Shown here piece by piece: positions 58,200 through 64,000 of a DNA stretch of 64,000 nt. The notes under the pieces are model-generated. The model did no database searches, was not told where the DNA came from, and saw only the letters and a program-made list of their open reading frames with translations. A program made the position numbers and the translations under genes. Positions within the stretch are counted from its first letter, which is position 1. Each line of letters starts with the position of its first letter. This DNA comes from Lumnitzera littorea (taxonomy: Eukaryota > Streptophyta > Magnoliopsida > Myrtales > Combretaceae), in contig JAMXBB010000006.1 of assembly GCA_024138015.1 (NCBI GenBank), positions 71,453,752 through 71,517,751 on the forward strand. Reading direction: 5' to 3'.

Positions 58200-58990
58200 G
58201 TCTTTAATATTCAATTCATGAGAAACACATATTTGTTTAGACTTGGTCATGTATGGTTTGATATAGCAATTATGTTCAAAAGTGGGATGTTATAGTGTAT
58301 TTTGTTTTTATGTTTAGTCTTGATAGGTAAAAGAAGAGAGGAATCAGTAGTAGGGCCTATAGATCACCATTAGCTTTGGTAACTAATTGGTATGCCAAAA
58401 TTGAAGTTGTTTGGAACCCTAAGCTACTAATCAATTGCTAGTAAGAGTAATGATCAATGGGTAACATGTTGGAGGAATTGGAGCATTCTATGATCGTTGA
58501 ACCATTTACCAATTACATCTATCAATCGATCACTAGGTAAAGGTGCTAGGATTTTGTTGCTACTAATTGAGCAAAAACAAGCCATTAGTTCATTCAATGC
58601 ACTTAAATGGGAAGAAATTCATAAGGCAACATAAATACTCTAATAGCCTATCAAAGAGAACAAGTCAACCACCATTCAACTGCAATATTCTCTTATTCTC
58701 TTGCTCAAGCATTCTCTTTTCCTTTTGTACTCAAATTTCCAAATATTTTTAAAGATTTGTAGTGTCATTCTTAAGTTATTAAGTTATGAAATTTATTGAA
58801 AGTTAGAGCACTCCTCTTATGACACCTAAAGTGTGTAAACAACTTGTTGTAACTCTTTAAGCATTGTGTTTGTGATTAATAAAAGCAGTATGTGAAGTCC
58901 TCGATTAGAGGCGATTACGTGTCTATAAAGAGCAAGAGGCCATCCAAAGTCTAAATTAAACCTGTTATTGATCTTCTAAAAATCGATTAA
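58200..58990 (+). repeat. Possible remainder of copia 3' LTR
   Basis: No coding frame is convincing. The content (near 58440-58540 a gtaacatgttgga-type stretch, near 58870-58960 cagtatgtgaagtcctcgattagag) has the feel of the U3-R-U5 of a Sirevirus-type LTR. The end is roughly where a C-rich cacccaactac stretch begins. This is a weak call made from neighbourhood and pattern. Confidence 0.25.
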
Positions 58991-58999
58991 GGATTGTCA

Positions 59000-59690
59000 T
59001 AAACTCAATTAAACCTTACCCCTTCCCCTACTCACCCAACTACAACCCCTTCCCCTTTTCTATTCTTCCAAATGGAGTTTAAGCCTAGTATTTCAAGTGT
59101 AACCTTGAGTAGAGGAAGAGTGGAGGAATAGGAGTCAATTCACACTTAAGTCCTTTCATTAAACCCTCATCTAAAAAATTTAGTCAACTCCTTCAATCCC
59201 TTAAAATATTCTATTGCCTTCATTTTAAATAGCCCATGAGTGTCATGCTACTATTCTCAATCTTTTAGTGCCCCTAAAGTGAGCAAAGAGTTAACTTAGA
59301 GAGTTCCTCTTTAAGACATACACATTCACCGTTACCAAGGTCATTGAACTCTTCCTCCTTTTCTGCTTCCACCACTAACATGTTGAAGTGCTTGTTTTTA
59401 CATTTTTAACCTGGCCTGAATTGCTCATCATACTAAAAGCACCAGCATTTATGCCTTGTTCCCTCAATCTCTTCAAGAGTCATTCTCTTAGTAAATCATT
59501 GGATTGTGAAATTAGTTTGGTTCATGGTGTTTGGGTCATTGGCTGTGCTTAGTTAGTGGGTGTGCTTTGTTGGATTGAGGGAGCCAAGGTATAACTCTTG
59601 TATGCTAGATTAGGTTTAGTGTTTGAAGAACTAACTTGAGGTAATGTTTAAGTGTATGTTGGTCTTTGTGTTTATGTTATGTTTGGGTGA
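59000..59690. other. No gene recognised
   Basis: The sequence is C-rich at 59030-59060, then AT-rich, with short frames in all phases. One plus frame (around 59150-59450) shows blocks such as RVPL and IHRYQG that might derive from a transposon protein, but I cannot support an assignment. Confidence 0.35.
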
Positions 59691-59739
59691 AAATATGATA
59701 ACTTCTTGTGATTTTACAAGGGTGTAAACTTATTGAATT

Positions 59740-60470
59740 TTATAGGGATAAAACATTCTAACTAGATGTAGATATTCAAGTTTGAGGTTACTTAAAAAAC
59801 AATTAATCAAATTACTTTCAAACAACTACAACTAGGTTGCAAGATGCTTAAATTCAATCATGTACTCTTAAAGGGTTCCCATTTTTTGTAGCTCTTTTAG
59901 CTTAGCCATTGTTTCCATGTAGGCTTTATCATCAAGTCTTGAATATAGTCCTTCAACCAGCAACTCCCAAGTCACTACTTCCATCCTACCTTTAGCCTAC
60001 TGAACTCATGAAACCATTGTAGTTGCTTCTCATTGGAGTTCATAATAGCCACTTTAACCTTAAATTCAACAAGAGTAAGTGAAATGAACTGTTCCACTCT
60101 ATAAACCCGCAAACCTATTTCTTCACTAGTAAATAGAGGAAATTCTAGCTTTGAAGACCCGGATGGTAATTGATAAGTATAGTTTATAGTGGTGGAGTTA
60201 CTAGAACCATTACCATGCTCTGCAGTATTACTAATAGCAGAATCTATTGTGCTTTTATTTGTACTAACAAGGGTTTTTTTTTTTTTTTTTTTATGTAGTT
60301 GCCCATAAAATTCCTCTCTTCCATCACAAATTTCTTACGTTCATCAATAGCCACTTGCTGCCTACTCAAGTTGTCGATAAATACTTTAACCGAACTCTCT
60401 TGTTGCTTACTCACTCTTCAATAACATTACGTACTACTTTTAAACGTGTTTTATCTTGTTGGTTATCCAT
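59740..60470 (-). pseudogene. Gypsy Gag remnant with primer binding site upstream
   Basis: From an ATG at 60470 the minus strand reads MDNQQDKTRLKVVRNVIEE, RLKYLSTT, then a run of lysines caused by a 19-base T tract at 60274-60292. The capsid block follows: SSKLEFPLFTSEE, VYRVEQFISL, FKVKVAIMNSNEKQLQWFHEFSRL, and a later FLSNLKLEY. LEFPLFxGxxxxxWIxRxExFF...ALQWxxEF is the plant Ty3/gypsy Gag signature. The frame is broken several times. TGGTAATAGAGC at 60489-60500 is the primer site. The homology ends near 59740 and no pol follows. Confidence 0.65.
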
Positions 60471-60488
60471 GGTCGCTCTCAAGCAAAT

Positions 60489-60500
60489 GCTCTATTACCA
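60489..60500 (-). promoter_or_regulatory. Primer binding site upstream of the gypsy Gag remnant
   Basis: The minus strand reads TGGTAATAGAGC, 10 of 12 matches to TGGTATCAGAGC, 18 bases upstream of the Gag ATG. It implies that a 5' LTR starts at 60503 (plus-strand TGGAGCAATC) and extends to the right. Confidence 0.6.
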
Positions 60501-60502
60501 TT

Positions 60503-61040
60503 TGGAGCAATCAAAGCAACATTTAACCACAAAACGAAAAACTAAGAGTTCTTGATGCAGAATTTACGCTCGAATACAAGCTGAATTTGGAGGATGCGAT
60601 GCTGTATTTTCTTTTCTTCTGATTTTTTCACAAGATGAGCGATTTTAATACATCTCCCAGGTGGATAGAATATTCTTTGAGACATGTATCCCATGGGATA
60701 AGTCAACTATTTGTAACGGCATACAATATGAAAACGTAATGCCATTAGAGTACTATTAACGTAATATTAATGGGTCAACAAAGAGAGACCACTTATTTAA
60801 CATGTAGTTGGGCCTCTATAATAATTAATCCTGCCGAGCCCTCTCATTTCCATGCTCAGGCTCCTTTTACCCTTTGTGCACTTGTGTCAAACTCTCCACA
60901 TGCTTGTGTTATTTTCAAAATGGAACTTATTAGTCAATAATTTAAGTCATCCGTCTTATCTCCATCCATCACCCCCAGGAAACACTAGTTTCATTATCTT
61001 CCCGTTTCATTGTTCCGTTATTGATCATTGTTAAACTTAA
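60503..61040 (-). repeat. Putative 5' LTR of the Gag remnant; right end not defined
   Basis: By position next to the primer site this should be LTR sequence, read on the minus strand to end GATTGCTCCA. There is no partner copy in the window and no terminal dinucleotide that I can fix at the outer end, so the right limit is arbitrary. Confidence 0.3.
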
Positions 61041-61071
61041 TTCATAGAAAATGTTGAGTGTTTTTTTTTAA

Positions 61072-61093
61072 ATATATATATATATATATATAT
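61072..61093. repeat. (TA)n microsatellite
   Basis: About eleven TA units. It roughly separates the repeat-rich zone from the gene-bearing right end. Confidence 0.85.
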
Positions 61094-62127
61094 GTAAAGT
61101 TCTTAAGGAAAAGATCTACATACTGAACAGCATAGTAATTTTTACAAGGACCGTAAAGTTTCAAATTCAAGTCTTATAGTAGACTACTTGATTCGTCCCC
61201 ACCCCGCGCGCCCACACCCCGCCCACCTTCTCTTCCTCTCTCTGTTTACCTCTCTGCCATTGCTTTCTGATCCCTATACAATTGAATAACTCATTTACCA
61301 TTCAAAAAGCTTGATTGAATTTACATATAAAGGCCTGGCGTAGTGCTGTTGAATTATAAAACCAACAAAACAAAGGCGTTGATCCCTTCTACAAATCATA
61401 AAGTTTCACCTTCCCTATGATGTTCCTCTTCCTTTCTAAATGGGAACTTCCACGTGCGCACGAGTTTAAACAAAAAATAAAAATCAATTAATGTCCAAGT
61501 AACAGAGTTTTTTTCTGGCCAGTAATAACAACTTATAAAAAGCATATATTCCACAATTTCAATTCAGAATTATTACTTTGCCATCATATTGTAACTTTGT
61601 TAGATAATATATACGTGTAATACAAATTCAATTGGATGTTGAAGTATAAAACAATCAGCCATGATCACAGTCAATTGTTTTGGACAATTTTCAAGGTGGT
61701 CGACACCAAGAACACATTCAATATAACATTAATATCAAAAGAATACTCATACAAAAAATTGCATAGTTCATCATAAACCACTGGAAGACAAGCGAATTTG
61801 CGACAAGAGGCCACATCCAAAAAGAGACATCTCTTCCTTAAAATTTGAGGATGGTTACGATCGTACATGTTATATAGTTCATTACATATTGATGTCAGTT
61901 GTATATTGGAGCCCTTTTTTCCTTTCTTTTCCCTTCTATAGTTTTGTGAATGAACTATTAACATTAATGTCTCATCTTGAGCAACAAATGAATAACTTAC
62001 AAATGGAAAGGTGATCTTCCACCTCCCTAAATGAACCAAATACTGCATTCAAAAGAACTCTTGAGGATGGCAAAGAGAAAAGTTAAAGCAAGGGGGAAAG
62101 AAGAAACAGAGAAAATGAAGGACCTAT
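61094..62127. other. 3' flank and probable 3' UTR of the U-box gene
   Basis: Retroelement motifs are absent. A C-rich patch lies at 61195-61240. The last few hundred bases before the stop at 62128 are presumably the 3' UTR of the minus-strand gene. A 125-residue frame on the minus strand (61671-62048) overlaps this, shows no family features, and is probably chance. Confidence 0.45.
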
Positions 62128-64000
62128 CTATTGACCTTCATTTTCTGTGGCTGACTGCAGCAATTGCTGCGTCTGGGCATTGGCCTCAGCTTGTGATTGA
62201 GCCTGCTTCTGTTGCTCAACAAACCGGCCAATTCGCTCAATTAACTGAGCAGCCTTCCGCTTCCCTCTGTCCGTGCCAGTGTTGGCCAAATCCAAAAGTG
62301 CTCCCATAACTCCAAGCTCCTGAGCCTCCACCAGATGTTGCTGGTCTCCAGAACAAAGGTGTACCAAAACAGCTGCAGCATTCTCTCTGTTCCTCGGGGA
62401 ACCACTGCCAATAAACTCCACGAGAACTGGCACAGCCTCTGCGGCTCCAATAGCTGCCTTCCCTTCCAAATGGCTAGCAAGTATTGCTAGTATGGCCAAT
62501 GCCTCATCCACCATTCCACCTCCAGGTTCTGTCAGCAGCCGCATTAAGGTGGGTACAACACCAGCTCTCACAGCCTTTCCCTTGTTCCCTTGGTATATGC
62601 ATAAATTAAAAAGAGCAGTTGCAGCATCCTTCTTTCCCCTCTGAGTACCTTCACTCAATAGTGTCACAAGGGGTGGGATTGCACCAGAGGCACCAATAGT
62701 CACTTTATATTCGTCCACAACTGAAAGGCTGAAAAGGGTGGCAGCTGCATTTTCACGTGCTTCCATGCTGCCCTTCCTCAAGACATGAACAATACCAGGA
62801 ACCGCTCCGGAGGAGATGATGCTTCCTTTATTATCCTCACATATCGATAAGTTAAGAAGAGCAGTAACAGCATGCTCTTGTGTACGCGAGTCAGGTGTTG
62901 AAAGGAGGCTAACAAGAAGAGGGATTGCACCAGCTTCAGCAATAGCAACGCGATTATCAGCATTGCGTTTTGCAAGAAGCCGAATCTCCCCTGCTGCAGA
63001 TCTCTGGTCCTCCGCATTGCCAGATGTGAGCTTCAATAGGAGTAGTTCAATCTTAGTTCGCTCTGCAGGTGAGCATGAAGATGCAGATTTATTTGTTCGA
63101 GAGCTTGCAGGTCGTTTTGGTGGTTCAATGCCATTGGCCTCACACCACTGTGCTATGAGGCTGCGCAAAACATAATTTGGTGTAAGGGCTGTGCTAGAAA
63201 GGGTTTGTTGAGTCTTTGGGCATGTGCCATGCCCTGCTTCTAGCCACTTCTCAATGCATGATCTTTCATAAGTCTGCATTGGAGAAAGAGAATCATTCAA
63301 GAGCTTTCTTTTATATGTATTACTGCACTATCATATGTGGACTTTAGGCTTAGTAGAATACACTTTTGAAGCTTACCTCTACAAGGAGCTCCTTTAAGAA
63401 ATTTTGGGCAAGTATGGATTATAGAAGAAGAATGATTATGTTTTAGTGACAAAGGGTAACTAGCCTGTATAATTCAAAATACTGTCTTTCAACATTATTC
63501 TACAGCAAGGCATGGAATACAAAATATTTCTCTATTTAATTTCAAAAAATCAAGCTTAAATAATCCAAAGGTTTAACCTTATGAATAGAAGGTCATTTTC
63601 TTTCTATGTACTTCAACATCAATTTACCTTGTCTATAGGACCCAAGTAAAGGATGTCATCACCCCCATAAACAAAAGAAAATAAATTTTTCTCATTCCAC
63701 TAAGTAATCTGCAAACATGCACATACCTGTCCAGTAGACACAATGACTGGGTCCTTCATTAACTCTAAGGATATTGGGCAACGGAAATCATCAGGTATAA
63801 CCAGCACCTTGTGGTTACCATCAGCAGATGATGGGCCACTTGTTGAAGGAGGCAAACTCTTACTCCTGGAAGAAGAATCCAGATTAGGATTCTCTGTTTG
63901 CACAAAATCTTTGATTTTCTTCAAAAGCATGGACATCTTCTCTATGCTCTCCCCTGGATCTCCCTCACTACAAGAGACCATCTCATGTAGAGCCAGTGAC
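62128..64000 (-). CDS. PUB14: U-box/ARM-repeat E3 ubiquitin ligase, PUB13/14 type (3' part)
   Basis: Two exons are visible. Exon at 63727-64000 continues off the window; exon 62128-63273 is the last. The intron (63274-63726) has a GT donor (ggacag|gtatgt), a tgcag acceptor and phase 0. The N-terminal helical domain is cut by the edge; its end (SLALHEMVSC, EKMSMLLKKIKDFV) is present. The U-box starts DDFRCPISLELMKDPVIVSTGQ at the end of the first exon and finishes TYERSCIEKWLEAGHGTCP in the second. U-boxes bind E2 enzymes without zinc. Six or so ARM repeats follow (for example AGAIPLLVSLL, SGAVPGIVHVL, SGAIPPLVTLL, AGVVPTLMRLL), expected to bind substrates. The glutamine-rich C-terminus ends TENEGQ. 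The EAQELGxMGxLxDLAxxGTDRGKRKAAQL block is typical of PUB13/14. Frames are intact, so it looks functional. Exact paralogue is uncertain. Confidence 0.95.

Noticed and set aside
61671..62048. 125-residue minus-strand open frame just downstream of the U-box gene
   Set aside because: No recognisable domain and an odd composition. It lies in the likely 3' UTR of the gene on the same strand; chance openness is more likely.
62816..63175. 119-residue plus-strand open frame
   Set aside because: Antisense shadow of the conserved U-box/ARM exon on the minus strand.

Overview
The window is AT-rich eudicot plant nuclear DNA. It is almost entirely a nest of decayed LTR retrotransposons, with one clearly functional gene at its right edge. 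The organism call rests on a plant U-box/ARM E3 ligase gene with a plant-type intron, plant retroelement lineages (copia, Athila-like, chromovirus), tRNA-iMet-type primer binding sites, and a nuclear-integrated plastid rRNA fragment. I cannot name the species.

Layout. 1-353: probable last two exons of an unrecognised plus-strand gene. 354-3120: intergenic, nothing recognised. 3121-8740: a 3.6 kb LTR with primer binding site and unrecognised retroelement interior. 9035-59000: pieces of one plus-strand Ty1/copia element, whose integrase, reverse transcriptase and RNase H lie at 9.0-9.5, 27.1-28.2 and 42.7-43.6 kb, with an additional degraded ORF at 54.2-56.3 kb. It is split by (a) a minus-strand Ty3/gypsy element with 3.16 kb LTRs (9528-20682) that itself holds a 2.6 kb solo LTR; (b) two LTRs in inverted orientation (20841-27074); (c) a plastid 16S rRNA fragment (27350-27658); (d) a solo LTR (28240-42729) split by an Athila-like element (28804-40730), in turn split by a 3.3 kb solo LTR (35061-38360); (e) a minus-strand gypsy/chromovirus-like element (44578-53864) with a 2.9 kb solo LTR in its integrase (46244-49187); (f) a small hAT-like element (55149-56004); and (g) a LINE/RNase H fragment (57034-58190). 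59740-60500 holds another gypsy Gag remnant. 62128-64000 (minus) is the 3' part of a PUB14-like U-box ARM-repeat E3 ubiquitin ligase gene, cut by the window edge.

Most insertions have target-site duplications that I could read directly, so the order of events can be reconstructed. All retroelement ORFs carry stops and frameshifts, so none looks autonomous. Solo LTRs outnumber elements with two LTRs, pointing to unequal recombination. I found no undescribed functional system; the interest lies in the nesting, the plastid insertion and the inverted LTR pair. Pseudogene boundaries come from reading by eye and are accurate to tens of bases unless a target-site duplication is given.
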